Shown piece after piece: positions 22,317 to 35,563 of a stretch of 64,000 nt of DNA; position 1 is the stretch's first letter; each line of letters opens with the position of its first letter. Where the stretch lies: assembly GCA_964020085.1 (NCBI GenBank), contig OZ026603.1:34169006-34233005 (forward strand), given 5' to 3'. The notes beneath the pieces were generated by a model. That model ran no database searches and had not been told where the DNA came from. It saw nothing but the letters and a program-made list of their open reading frames with translations. The position numbers and the translations under genes were made by a program. The stretch is from Micromussa lordhowensis. Lineage: Eukaryota > Cnidaria > Anthozoa > Scleractinia > Lobophylliidae.

Positions 22317-25300
22317 TTGCTTCAAACCGCGCCTCTTAAAGTGCCCGTGAAGCCGAGCTATGTCAAATTTGCCAAGGGGACCCCCAGCGCGCGTTTTCTG
22401 AAATTCTGCAAAGTTGGGACCAGGGGAAACTACTGCAAAAAGAAGGCCAGAAAAAACACCCTGGCGCCAATGCCATCATGTCCTAACTACAATTTCCTTG
22501 AAGTGCCAACCAAGCAGAACATTGTGCTGCAAACCGCGCCTCTTAAAGTGCCCGTGAAGCCGAGCTATGTCAAATTTGCCAAGGGGACCCCCAGCGCGCG
22601 TTTTCTGAAATTCTGCAAAGTTGGGACCAGGGGAAACTACTGCAAAAAGAAGGCCAGAAAAAACACCCTGGCGCCAATGCCATCATGTCCTAACAAAGAT
22701 TTCTTTAAAGTGCCAACCTAGCAGAACATTTTGCTGCAAACCGCGCCTCTTAAAGTGCCCGTGAAGCCGAGCTATGTCAAATTTGCCAAGGGGACCCCCA
22801 GCGCGCGTTTTCTGAAATTCTGCAAAGTTGGGACCAGGGGAAACTACTGCAAAAAGAAGGCCAGAAAAAACACCCTGGCGCCAATGCCATCATGTCCTAA
22901 CTAGGATTTCCTTGTAGTGCCAACCTAGCAAAACATTTTGCTGCAAACCGCGCCTCTTAAAGTGCCCGTGAAGCCGAGCTATGTCAAATTTGCCAAGGGG
23001 ACCCCCAGCGCGCGTTTTCTGAAATTCTGCAAAGTTGGGACCAGGGGAAACTACTGCAAACAGAAGGCCAGAAAAAACACCCTGTCGCCAATGCCATCAT
23101 GTGCTAACTAGGATTTCCTTAAAGTGCCAACCTAGCCGAACATTTTGCTGCAAACCGCGCCTCTTAAAGTGCCCGTGAAGCCGAGCTATGTCAAATTTGC
23201 CAAGGGGACCCCCAGCGCGCGTTTTCTGAAATTCTGCAAAGTTGGGACCAGGGGAAACTACTGCAAAAAGAAGGCCAGAAAGAACACCCTGGCGCCAATG
23301 CCATCATGTCCTAACTAAAATTTCCTTGAAGTGCCAATCTAGCAGAACATTTTGCTGCAAACCGCGCCTCTTAAAGTGCCCGTGAAGCCGAGCTATGTCA
23401 AATTTGCCAAGGGGACCCCCAGCGCGCGTTTTCTGAAATTCTGCAAGGTTGGGACCAGGGGAAACTACTGCAAAAAGAAGGCCAGAAAAAACACCCTGGC
23501 GCCAATGCCATCATGTCCTAACTAGGATTTTCTTGAAGTGCCAACCTAGCAAAACATTTTGCTGCAAACCGCGCCTCTTAAAGTGCCCGTGAAGCCGAGC
23601 TATGTCAAATTTGCCAAGGGGACCCCCAGCGCGCGTTTTCTGAAATTCTGCAAAGTTGGGACCAGGGGAAACTACTGCAAAAAGAAGGCCAGAAAAAACA
23701 CCCTGGCGCCAATGCCATCATGTCCTAACTAGAATTTCCTTAAAGTGCCAACCTAGCAGAACATTTTGCTGCAAACCGCGCCTCTTAAAGTGCCCGTGAA
23801 GCCGAGCTATGTCAAATTTGCCAAGGGGACCCCCAGCGCGCGTTTTCTGAAATTCTGCAAAGTTGGGACCAGGGGAAACTACTGCAAAAAGAAGGCCAGA
23901 AAGAACACCCTGGCGCCAATGCCATCATGTCCTAACTAAAATTTCCTTGAAGTGCCAACCTAGCAGAACATTTTGCTGCAAACCGCGCCTCTTAAAGTGC
24001 CCGTGAAGCCGAGCTATGTCAAATTTGCCAAGGGGACCCCCAGCGCGCGTTTTCTGAAATTCTGCAAAGTTGGGACCAGGGGAAACTACTGCAAAAAGAA
24101 GGCCAGAAAAAAAACCCTGGCGCCAATGCCATCATGTCCTAACTAGAATTTCCTTGAAGTGCCAACCAAGCAGAACATTGTGCTGCAAACCGCGCCTCTT
24201 AAAGTGCCCGTGAAGCCGAGCTATGTCAAATTTGCCAAGGGGACCCCCAGCGCGCGTTTTCTGAAATTCTGCAAAGTTGGGACCAGGGGAAACTACTGCA
24301 AAAAGAAGGCCAGAAAAAAAACCCTGGCGCCAATGCCATCATGTCCTAACAAGGATTTCTTTGAGGTGCCAACCTAGCAGAACATTTTGCTGCAAACCGC
24401 GCCTCTTAAAGTGCCCGTGAAGCCGAGCTATGTCAAATTTGCCAAGGGGACCCCCAGCGCGCGTTTTCTGAAATTCTGCAAAGTTGGGACCAGGGGAAAC
24501 TACTGCAAAAAGAAGGCCAGAAAAAACACCCTGGCGCCAATGCCATCATGTCCTAACTAGGATTTCCTTGAAGTGCCAACCTAGCAGAACATTTTGCTGC
24601 AAACCGCGCCTCTTAAAGTGCCCGTGAAGCCGAGCTATGTCAAATTTGCCAAGGGGACCCCCAGCGCGCGTTTTCTGAAATTCTGCAAAGTTGGGACCAG
24701 GGAAAACTACTGCAAAAAGAAGGCCAGAAAAGACACCCTGGCGCCAATGCCATCATGTCCTAACTAGGATTTCCTTGAAGTGCTAACCTAGCAAAACATT
24801 TTGCTGCAAACCGCGCCCCTTAAAGTGCCCGTGAAGCCGAGCTATGTCAAATTTGCCAAGGGGACCCCCAGCGCGCGTTTTCTGAAATTCTGCAAAGTTG
24901 GGACCAGGGGAAACTACTGCAAAAAGAAGGCCAAAAAAAACACCCTGGCGCGAATGCCATCATGTCCTAACTAGGATTTTCTTAAAGTGCCAACCTAGCA
25001 GAACATTTTGCTGCAAACCGCGCCTCTTAAAGTGCCCGTGAAGCCGAGCTATGTCAAATTTGCCAAGGGGACCCCCAGCGCGCGTTTTCTGAAATTCTGC
25101 AAAGTTGGGACCAGGGGAAACTACTGCAAAAAGAAGGCCACAAAAAACACCCTGGCGCCAATGCCATCATCTCCTAACTAGGATTTCCTTGAAGTGCTAA
25201 CCTAGCAGAACATTTTGCTGCAAACCGCGTCTCTTAAAGTGCCCGTGAAGCCGAGCTATGTCAAATTTGCCAAGGGGACCCCCAGCGCGCGTTTTCTGAA

Positions 25301-28300
25301 ATTCTGCAAAGTTGGGACCAGGGGAAACTACTGCAAAAAGAAGGCCAGAAAAAACACCCTGGCGCCAATGCCATCATGTCCTAACTAAGATTTCCTTGAA
25401 GTGCTAACCTAGCAAAACATTTTGCTGCAAACCGCGCCCCTTAAAGTGCCCGTGAAGCCGAGCTATGTCAAATTTGCCAAGGGGACCCCCAGCGCGCGTT
25501 TTCTGAAATTCTGCAAAGTTGGGACCAGGGGAAACTACTGCAAAAAGAAGGCCAGAAAAAACACCCTGGCGCGAATGCCATCATGTCCTAACTAGGATTT
25601 TCTTAAAGTGCCAACCTAGCAGAACATTTTGCTGCAAACCGCGCCTCTTAAAGTGCCCGTGAAGCCGAGCTATGTCAAATTTCCCAAGGGGACCCCCAGC
25701 GCGCGTTTTCTGAAATTCTGCAAAGTTGGGACCAGGGGAAACTACTGCAAAAAGAAGGCCAGAAAAAACACCCTGGCGCCAATGCCATCATGTCCTAACT
25801 AGGATTTCCTTGAAGTGCCAACCTAGCAAAACATTTTGCTGCAAACCGCGCCCCTTAAAGTGCCCGGGAAGCCGAGCTATGTCAAATTTGCCAAGGGGAC
25901 CCCCAGCGCGCGTTTTCTGAAATTCTGCAAAGTTGGGACCAGGGGAAACTACTGCAAAAAAAGGCCAGAAAAAACACCCTGGCGCCAATGCCATCATGTC
26001 CTAACTAGAATTTCCTTGAAGTGCCAACCTAGCAGAACATTTTGCTGCAAACCGCGCCTCTTAAAGTGCCCGTGAAGCCGAGCTATGTCAAATTTGCCAA
26101 GGGGACCCCCAGCGCGCGTTTTCTGAAATTCTGCAAAGTTGGGACCAGGGGAAACTACTGCAAAAAGAAGGCCAGAAAAAACACCCTGGCGCCAATGCCA
26201 TCATGTCCTAACTAGAATTTCCTTGAAGTGCCAACCTAGCAAAACATTTTGCTGCAAACCGCGCCTCTTAAAGTGCCCGTGAAGCCGAGCTATGTCAAAT
26301 TTGCCAAGGGGACCCCCAGCGCGCGTTTTCTGAAATTCTGCAAAGTTGGGACCAGGGGAAACTACTGCAAAAAGAAGGCCAGAAAAAACACCCTCGCGCC
26401 AATGCCATCATGTCCTAACTAGGATTTCCTTAAAGTGCCAACCTAGCAGAACATTTTGCTGCAAACCGCGCCTCTTAAAGTGCCCGTGAAGCCGAGCTAT
26501 GTCAAATTTGCCAAGGGGACCCCCAGCGCGCGTTTTCTGAAATTCTGCAAAGTTGGGACCAGGGGAAACTACTGCAAAAAGAAGGCCAGAAAAAACACCC
26601 TGGCGCCAATGCCATCATGTCCTAACTAAGATTTCCTTGAACTGCCAATCCAGCACAACATTTTACTGCAAACCGCGCCTCTTAAAGTGCCCGTGAAGCC
26701 GAGCTATGTCAAATTTGCCAAGAGGACCCCCAGCGCGCGTTTTCTGAAATTCTGCAAAGTTGGGACCAGGGGAAACTACTGCAAAAAGAAGGCCAGAAAA
26801 AACACCCTGGCGCCAATGCCATCATGTCCTAACTAGAATTTCCTTGAAGTGCCAACCTAGCAGAACATTTTGCTGCAAACCGCGCCTCTTAAAGTGCCCG
26901 TGAAGCCGAGCTATGTCAAATTTGCCAAGGGGACCCCCAGCGCGCGTTTTCTGAAATTCTGCAAAGTTGGGACCAGGGGAAACTACTGCAAAAAGAAGGC
27001 CAGAAAAAACACCCTGGCGCCAATGCCATCATGTCCTAACTAGAATTTCCTTGAAGTGCCAACCAAGCAGAACATTGTGCTGCAAACCGCGCCTCTTAAA
27101 GTGCCCGTGAAGCCGAGCTATGTCAAATTTGCCAAGGGGACCCCCAGCGCGCGTTTTCTGAAATTCTGCAAAGTTGGGACCAGGGGAAACTACTGCAAAA
27201 AGAAGGCCAGAAAAAAAACCCTGGCGCCAATGCCATCATGTCCTAACAAGGATGTCTTTGAAGTGCCAACCTAGCAGAACATTTTGCTGCAAACCGCGCC
27301 TCTTAAAGTGCCCGTGAAGCCGAGCTATGTCAAATTTGCCAAGGGGACCCCCAGCGCGCGTTTTCTGAAATTCTGCAAAGTTGGGACCAGGGGAAACTAC
27401 TGCAAAAAGAAGGCCAGAAAAAACACCCTGGCGCCAATGCCATCATGTCCTAACTAGAATTTCCTTGAAGTGCCAACCTAGCAAAACATTTTGCTGCAAA
27501 CCGCGCCTCTTAAAGTGCCCGTGAAGCCGAGCTATGTCAAATTTGCCAAGGGGACCCCCAGCGCGCGTTTTCTGAAATTCTGCAAAGTTGGGACCAGGGG
27601 AAACTACTGCAAAAAGAAGGCCAGAAAAAACACCCTGGCGCCAATGCCATCATGTCCTAACTAGGATTTCCTTGAAGTGCCAACCTAGCAGAACATTTTG
27701 CTGCAAACCGCGCCCCTTAAAGTGCCCGTGAAGCCGAGCTATGTCAAATTTGCCAAGGGGACCCCCAGCGCGCGTTTTCTGAAATTCTGCAAAGTTGGGA
27801 CCAGGGGAAACTACTGCAAAAAGAAGGCCAGAAAAAACACCCTGGCGCGAATGCCATCATGTCCTAACTAAGATTTCCTTAAAGTGCCAACCTAGCAGAA
27901 CATTTTGCTGCAAACCGCGCCTCTTAAAGTGCCCGTGAAGCCGAGCTATGTCAAATTTGCCAAGGGGACCCCCAGCGCGCGTTTTCTGAAATTCTGCAAA
28001 GTTGGGACCAGGGGAAACTACTGCAAAAAGAAGGCCAGAAAAAACACCCTGGCGCCAATGCCATCATGTCCTAACTAGGATTTCCTTGAAGTGCTAACCT
28101 AGCAAAACATTTTGCTGCAAACCGCGCCCCTTAAAGTGCCCGTGAAGCCGAGCTATGTCAAATTTGCCAAGGGGACCCCCAGCGCGCGTTTTCTGAAATT
28201 CTGCAAAGTTGGGACCAGGGGAAACTACTGCAAAAAGAAGGCCAGAAAAAACACCCTGGCGCGAATGCCATCATGTCCTAACTAGGATTTTCTTAAAGTG

Positions 28301-28732
28301 CCAACCTAGCAAAACATTTTGCTGCAAACCGCGCCTCTTAAAGTGCCCGTGAAGCCGAGCTATGTCAAATTTGCCAAGGGGACCCCCAGCGCGCGTTTTC
28401 TGAAATTCTGCAAAGTTGGGACCAGGGGAAACTACTGCAAAAAGAAGGCCACAAAAAACACCCTGGCGCCAATGCCATCATGTCCTAACTAGGATTTCCT
28501 TGAAGTGCCAACCTAGCAGAACATTTTGCTGCAAACCGCGCCTCTTAAAGTGCCCGTGAAGCCGAGCTATGTCAAATTTGCCAAGGGGACCCCCAGCGCG
28601 CGTTTTCTGAAATTCTGCAAAGTTGGGACCAGGGGAAACTACTGCAAAAAGAAGGCCAGAAAAAACACCCTGGCGCCAATGCCATCATGTCCTAACTAGG
28701 ATTTCCTTGAAGTGCTAACCTAGCAAAACATT
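22317..28732 (+). repeat. Mixed array with copies about 14 units (2897 bp) apart
   Basis: The unit with ccaagcagaacattgtg and an aacaagga tag appears at about 22.5, 24.16 and 27.06 kb; the last two are 2897 bp apart. The gcgccccttaaag unit at 24813 has a partner at 27710, and that at 25848 has one at 28745, at the same spacing. One base is lost near 25970 (ctgcaaaaaaaggcc). A recurring pair, agcaaaac with gccccttaaag followed by ggcgcgaatgcc with aggattttcttaaag, is spread through the block. Confidence 0.7.
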
Positions 28733-30802
28733 TTGCTGCAAACCGCGCCCCTTAAAGTGCCCGTGAAGCCGAGCTATGTCAAATTTGCCAAGGGGACCCC
28801 CAGCGCGCGTTTTCTGAAATTCTGCAAAGTTGGGACCAGGGGAAACTACTGCAAAAAGAAGGCCAGAAAAAACACCCTGGCGCGAATGCCATCATGTCCT
28901 AACTAGGATTTTCTTAAAGTGCCAACCTAGCAGAACATTTTGCTGCAAACCGCGCCTCTTAAAGTGCCCGTGAAGCCGAGCTATGTCAAATTTGCCAAGG
29001 GGACCCCCAGCGCGCGTTTTCTGAAATTCTGCAAAGTTGGGACCAGGGGAAACTACTGCAAAAAGAAGGCCAGAAAAAACACCCTGGCGCCAATGCCATC
29101 ATGTCCTAACTAGGATTTCCTTGAAGTGCCAACCTAGCAAAACATTTTGCTGCAAACCGCGCCCCTTAAAGTGCCCGTGAAGCCGAGCTATGTCAAATTT
29201 GCCAAGGGGACCCCCAGCGCGCGTTTTCTGAAATTCTGCAAAGTTGGGACCAGGGGAAACTACTGCAAAAAAAAGGCCAGAAAAAAAACCCTGGCGCCAA
29301 TGCCATCATGTTCTGACTAGAATTTCCTTGAAGTGCCAACCTAGCAGAACATTTTGCTGCAAACCGCGCCTCTTAAAGTGCCCGTGAAGCCGAGCTATGT
29401 CAAATTTGCCAAGGGGACCCCCAGCGCGCGTTTTCTGAAATTCTGCAAAGTTGGGACCAGGGGAAACTACTGCAAAAAGAAGGCCAGAAAAAACACCCTG
29501 GCGCCAATGCCATCATGTCCTAACTAGAATTTCCTTGAAGTGCCAACCTAGCAAAACATTTTGCTGCAAACCGCGCCTCTTAAAGTGCCCGTGAAGCCGA
29601 GCTATGTCAAATTTGCCAAGGGGACCCCCAGCGCGCGTTTTCTGAAATTCTGCAAAGTTGGGACCAGGGGAAACTACTGCAAAAAGAAGGCCAGAAAAAA
29701 CACCCTGGCGCCAATGCCATCATGTCCTAACTAGGATTTCCTTAAAGTGCCAACCTAGCAGAACATTTTGCTGCAAACCGCGCCTCTTAAAGTGCCCGTG
29801 AAGCCGAGCTATGTCAAATTTGCCAAGGGGACCCCCAGCGCGCGTTTTCTGAAATTCTGCAAAGTTGGGACCAGGGGAAACTACTGCAAAAAGAAGGCCA
29901 GAAAAAACACCCTGGCGCCAATGCCATCATGTCCTAACTAAGATTTCCTTGAACTGCCAATCCAGCAGAACATTTTACTGCAAACCGCGCCTCTTAAAGT
30001 GCCCGTGAAGCTGAGCTATGTCAAATTTGCCAAGGGGACCCCCAGCGCGCGTTTTCTGAAATTCTGCAAAGTTGGGACCAGGGGAAACTACTGCAAAAAG
30101 AAGGCCAGAAAAAACACCCTGGCGCGAATGCCATCATGTCCTAACTAGGATTTTCTTAAAGTGCCAACCTAGCAGAACATTTTGCTGCAAACCGCGCCTC
30201 TTAAAGTGCCCGTGAAGCCGAGCTATGTCAAATTTGCCAAGGGGACCCCCAGCGCGCGTTTTCTGAAATTCTGCAAAGTTGGGACCAGGGGAAACTACTG
30301 CAAAAAGAAGGCCAGAAAAAACACCCTGGCGCCAATACCATCATGTCCTAACTAGGATTTCCTTAAAGTGCCAACCTAGCAGAACATTTTGCTGCAAACC
30401 GCGCCTCTTAAAGTGCCCGTGAAGCCGAGCTATGTCAAATTTGCCAAGGGGACCCCCAGCGCGCGTTTTCTGAAATTCTGCAAAGTTGGGACCAGGGGAA
30501 ACTACTGCAAAAAGAAGGCCAGAAAAAACACCCTGGCGCCAATGCCATCATGTCCTAACTAGGATTTCCTTGAAGTGCTAACCTAGCAAAACATTTTGCT
30601 GCAAACCGCGCCCCTTAAAGTGCCCGTGAAGCCGAGCTATGTCAAATTTGCCAAGGGGACCCCCAGCGCGCGTTTTCTGAAATTCTGCAAAGTTGGGACC
30701 AGGGGAAACTACTGCAAAAAGAAGGCCAGAAAAAACACCCTGGCGCCAATGCCATCATGTCCTAACTAGGATTTCCTTGAAGTGCTAACCTAGCAAAACA
30801 TT
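28733..30802 (+). repeat. Higher-order repeat copy 1 (10 units, 2070 bp)
   Basis: The first six units (to about 29974) correspond one to one with units 2070 bp downstream: gccccttaaag with ggcgcgaatgcc; aggattt; gccccttaaag with an A-rich run and ctgacta; agaattt with agcaaaac; aggattt; and aactgccaatccagc with attttactg. The remaining four units match less well. Confidence 0.75.
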
Positions 30803-32872
30803 TTGCTGCAAACCGCGCCCCTTAAAGTGCCCGTGAAGCCGAGCTATGTCAAATTTGCCAAGGGGACCCCCAGCGCGCGTTTTCTGAAATTCTGCAAAGT
30901 TGGGACCAGGGGAAACTACTGCAAAAAGAAGGCCAGAAAAAACACCCTGGCGCGAATGCCATCATGTCCTAACTAGGATTTTCTTAAAGTGCCAACCTAG
31001 CAGAACATTTTGCTGCAAACCGCGCCTCTTAAAGTGCCCGTGAAGCCGAGCTATGTCAAATTTGCCAAGGGGACCCCCAGCGCGCGTTTTCTGAAATTCT
31101 GCAAAGTTGGGACCAGGGGAAACTACTGCAAAAACAAGGCCAGAAAAAACACCCTGGCGCCAATGCCATCATGTCCTAACTAGGATTTCCTTGAAGTGCC
31201 AACCTAGCAAAACATTTTGCTGCAAACCGCGCCCCTTAAAGTGCCCGTGAAGCCGAGCTATGTCAAATTTGCCAAGGGGACCCCCAGCGCGCGTTTTCTG
31301 AAATTCTGCAAAGTTGGGACCAGGGGAAACTACTGCAAAAAAAAGGCCAGAAAAAAAACCCTGGCGCCAATGCCATCATGTCCTGACTAAAATTTCCTTG
31401 AAGTGCCAACCTAGCAGAACATTTTGCTGCAAACCGCGCCTCTTAAAGTGCCCGTGAAGCCGAGCTATGTCAAATTTGCCAAGGGGACCCCCAGCGCGCG
31501 TTTTCTGAAATTCTGCAAAGTTGGGACCAGGGGAAACTACTGCAAAAAGAAGGCCAGAAAAAACACCCTGGCGCCAATGCCATCATGTCCTAACTAGAAT
31601 TTCCTTGAAGTGCCAACCTAGCAAAACATTTTGCTGCAAACCGCGCCTCTTAAAGTGCCCGTGAAGCCGAGCTATGTCAAATTTGCCAAGGGGACCCCCA
31701 GCGCGCGTTTTCTGAAATTCTGCAAAGTTGGGACCAGGGGAAACTACTGCAAAAAGAAGGCCAGAAAAAACACCCTGGCGCCAATGCCATCATGTCCTAA
31801 CTAGGATTTCCTTAAAGTGCCAACCTAGCAGAACATTTTGCTGCAAACCGCGCCTCTTAAAGTGCCCGTGAAGCCGAGCTATGTCAAATTTGCCAAGGGG
31901 ACCCCCAGCGCGCGTTTTCTGAAATTCTGCAAAGTTGGGACCAGGGGAAACTACTGCAAAAAGAAGGCCAGAAAAAACACCCTGGCGCCAATGCCATCAT
32001 GTCCTAACTAAGATTTCCTTGAACTGCCAATCCAGCAGAACATTTTACTGCAAACCGCGCCTCTTAAAGTGCCCGTGAAGCCGAGCTATGTCAAATTTGC
32101 CAAGAGGACCCCCAGCGCGCGTTTTCTGAAATTCTGCAAAGTTGGGACCAGGGGAAACTACTGCAAAAAGAAGGCCAGAAAAAAAACCCTGGCGCCAATG
32201 CCATCATGTCCTAACTAGAATTTCCTTAAAGTAACAACCTAGCAGAACATTTTGCTGCAAACCGCGCCTCTTAAAGTGCCCGTGAAGCCGAGCTATGTCA
32301 AATTTGCCAAGGGGACCCCCAGCGCGCGGTTTCTGAAATTCTGCAAAGTTGGGACCAGGGGAAACTACTGCAAAAAGAAGGCCAGAAAAACCACCCTGGC
32401 GCCAATGCCATCATGTCCTAACTAGGATTTCCTTAAAGTGCCAACCTAGCAGAACATTTTGCTGCAAACCGCGCCTCTTAAAGTGCCCGTGAAGCCGAGC
32501 TATGTCAAATTTGCCAAGGGGACCCCCAGCGCGCGTTTTCTGAAATTCTGCAAAGTTGGGACCAGGGGAAACTACTGCAAAAAGAAGGCCAGAAAAAACA
32601 CCCTGGCGCCAATGCCATCATGTCCTAACTAAGATTTCCTTGAACTGCCAATCTAGCAGAACATTTTACTGCAAACCGCGCCTCTTAAAGTGCCCGTGAA
32701 GCCGAGCTATGTCAAATTTGCCAAGAGGACCCCCAGCGCGCGTTTTCTGAAATTCTGCAAAGTTGGGACCAGGGGAAACTACTGCAAAAAGAAGGCCAGA
32801 AAAAACACCCTGGCGCCAATGCCATCATGTCCTAACTAAGATTTCCTTGAAGTGCCAACCTAGCAGAACATT
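30803..32872 (+). repeat. Higher-order repeat copy 2 (10 units, 2070 bp)
   Basis: Units up to about 32044 repeat the preceding block. Later ones diverge (agtaacaacc near 32230, gcgcgcggtttc near 32323, aagaggacc near 32103 and 32724). A second attttactg unit lies near 32662. Confidence 0.7.
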
Positions 32873-35563
32873 TTGCTGCAAACCGCGCCTCTTAAAGTGC
32901 CCGTGAAGCCGAGCTATGTCAAATTTGCCAAAGGGACCCCCAGCGCGCGTTTTCTGAAATTCTGCAAAGTTGGGACCAGGGGAAACTACTGCAAAAATAA
33001 GGCCAGAAAAAACACACTGGCGCCAATGCCATCATGTCCTAATTAAAATTTCCTTAAAGTGCCAACCTAGCCGAACATTTTGCTGCAAACCGCGCCTCTT
33101 AAAGTGCCCGTGAAGCCGAGCTATGTCAAATTTGCCAAGGGGACCCTCAGCGCGCGTTTTCTGAAATTCTGCAAAGTTGGGACCAGGGGAAACTACTGCA
33201 AAAAGAAGGCCAGAAAAAACACCCTGGCGCCAATGCCATCATGTCCTAACTAGAATTTCCTTGAAGTGCCAACCTAGCAGAACATTGTGCTGCAAACCGC
33301 GCCTCTTAAAGTGCCCGTGAAGCCGAGCTATGTCAAATTTGCCAAGGGGACCCCCAGCGCGCGTTTTCTGAAATTCTGCAAAGTTGGGACCAGGGGAAAC
33401 TACTGCAAAAAGAAGGCCACAAAAAACACCCTGGCGCCAATGCCATCATGTCCTAACAAGGGTTTCCTTGAAGTGCCAACCTAGCAGAACATTTTGCTGC
33501 AAACCGCGCCTCTTAAAGTGCCCGTGAAGCCGAGCTATGTCAAATTTGCCAAGGGGACCCCCAGCGCGCGTTTTCTGAAATTCTGCAAAGTTGGGACCAG
33601 GGGAAACTACTGCAAAAAGAAGGCCACAAAAAACCCCCTGGCGCCAATGCCATCATGTCCTAACTAGGATTTCCTTCAAGTGCCAACCTAGCAGAACATT
33701 TTGCTGCAAACCGCGCCTCTTAAAGTGCCCGTGAAGCCGAGCTATGTCAAATTTGCCAAGGGGACCCCCAGCGCGCGTTTTCTGAAATTCTGCAAAGTTG
33801 GGACCAGGGGAAACTACTGCAAAAAGAAGGCCAGAAAAAACACCCTGGCGCCAATGCCATCATGTCCTAACTAGAATTTCCTTGAAGTGCCAACCTAGCA
33901 AAACATTTTGCTGCAAACCGCGCCCCTTAAAGTGCCCGTGAAGCCGAGCTATGTCAAATTTGCCAAGGGGACCCCCAGCGCGCGTTTTCTGAAATTCTGC
34001 AAAGTTGGGACCAGGGGAAACTACTGCAAAAAAAAGGCCAGAAAAAACACCCTGGCGCCAATGCCATCATGTCCTAACTAGAATTTCCTTGAAGTGCCAA
34101 CCTAGCAGAACATTTTGCTGCAAACCGCGCCTCTTAAAGTGCCCGTGAAGCCGAGCTATGTCAAATTTGCCAAGGGGACCCCCAGCGCGCGTTTTCTGAA
34201 ATTCTGCAAAGTTGGGACCAGGGGAAACTACTGCAAAAAGAAGGCCAGAAAAAACACCCTGGCGCCAATGCCATCTTGTCCTAACTAGAATTTCCTTGAA
34301 GTGCCAACCTAGCAAAACATTTTGCTGCAAACCGCGCCTCTTAAAGTGCCCGTGAAGCCGAGCTATGTCAAATTTGCCAAGGGGACCCCCAGCGCGCGTT
34401 TTCTGAAATTCTGCAAAGTTGGGACCAGGGGAAACTACTGCAAAAAGAAGGCCAGAAAAAACACCCTGGCGCCAATGCCATCATGTCCTAACTAAAATTT
34501 CCTTGAAGTGCCAACCTAGCAAAACATTTTGCTGCAAACCGCGCCTCTTAAAGTGCCCGTGAAGCCGAGCTATGTCAAATTTGCCAAGGGGACCCCCAGC
34601 GCGCGTTTTCTGAAATTCTGCAAAGTTGGGACCAGGGGAAACTACTGCACAAAAAAGGCCAGAAAAAACACCCTGGCGCCAATGCCATCATGTCCTAACT
34701 AGGATTTCCTTAAAGTGCCAACCTAGCAGAACATTTTGCTGCAAACCGCGCCTCTTAAAGTGCCCGTGAAGCCGAGCTATGTCAAATTTGCCAAGGGGAC
34801 CTCCAGCGCGCGTTTTCTGAAATTCTGCAAAGTTGGGACCAGGGGAAACTACTGCAAAAAGAAGGCCAGAAAAAACACCCTGTCGCCAATGCCATCATGT
34901 CCTAACTAGGATTTACTTAAAGTGCCAACCTAGGAGAACATTTTGCTGCAAACCGCGCCTCTTAAAGTGCCCGTGAAGCCGAGCTATGTCAAATTTGCCA
35001 AGGGGACCCCCAGCGCGCGTTTTCTGAAATTCTGCAAAGTTGGGACCAGGGGAAACTACTGCAAAAAGAAGGCCAGAAAGAACACCCTGGCGCCAATGAT
35101 GTCATGTCCTAACTGCAACTTCCTTGAAAAACCAACCTAGCAGAACATTTTGCTGGAAACCGCGCCTCTTAAAGTGCTCGTGAAGCCGAGCTATGTCAAA
35201 TTTGCCAAGGGGACCCCCAGCGCGCGTTTTCTGAAATTCTGCAAAGTTGGGACCAGGGGAAACTACTGCAAATAGAAGGCCAGAAAAAACACCCTGGCGC
35301 CAATGCCATCATGTCCTAACTAGGATTTCCTTGAAGTGCCAACCTAGCAGAACATTTTGCTGCAAACCGCGCCTCTTAAAGTGCCCGTGAAGCCGAGCTA
35401 TGTCAAATTTGCCAAGGGGACCCCCAGCGCGCGTTTTCTGAAATTCTGCAAAGTTGGGACCAGGGGAAACTACTGCAAATAGAAGGCCAAAAAAAACACC
35501 CTCGCGCCAATGCCATCATGTGCTAACTAGGATTTCCTTCAAGTGCCAACCTAGCAGAACATT
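32873..35563 (+). repeat. Mixed monomers
   Basis: About 13 units without an obvious higher-order period. Notable variants are aataagg plus acacactgg near 33000, an aacaagggtttcc unit near 33460 related to those at 24 and 27 kb, aaaccccctgg near 33632 and actgcacaaaaaagg near 34645. At the end come a gatgtcatg / aactgcaacttcc / gaaaaacc unit and a tgctggaaacc / gtgctcgtgaag unit, both reused in the next block. Confidence 0.75.

Noticed and set aside
34067..34330. Minus-strand open frames of 63-87 residues, many with an ATG start
   Set aside because: They repeat with the monomer, coexist with open frames on the other strand, and are broken by single indels with no sign of selection. They reflect unit composition only.
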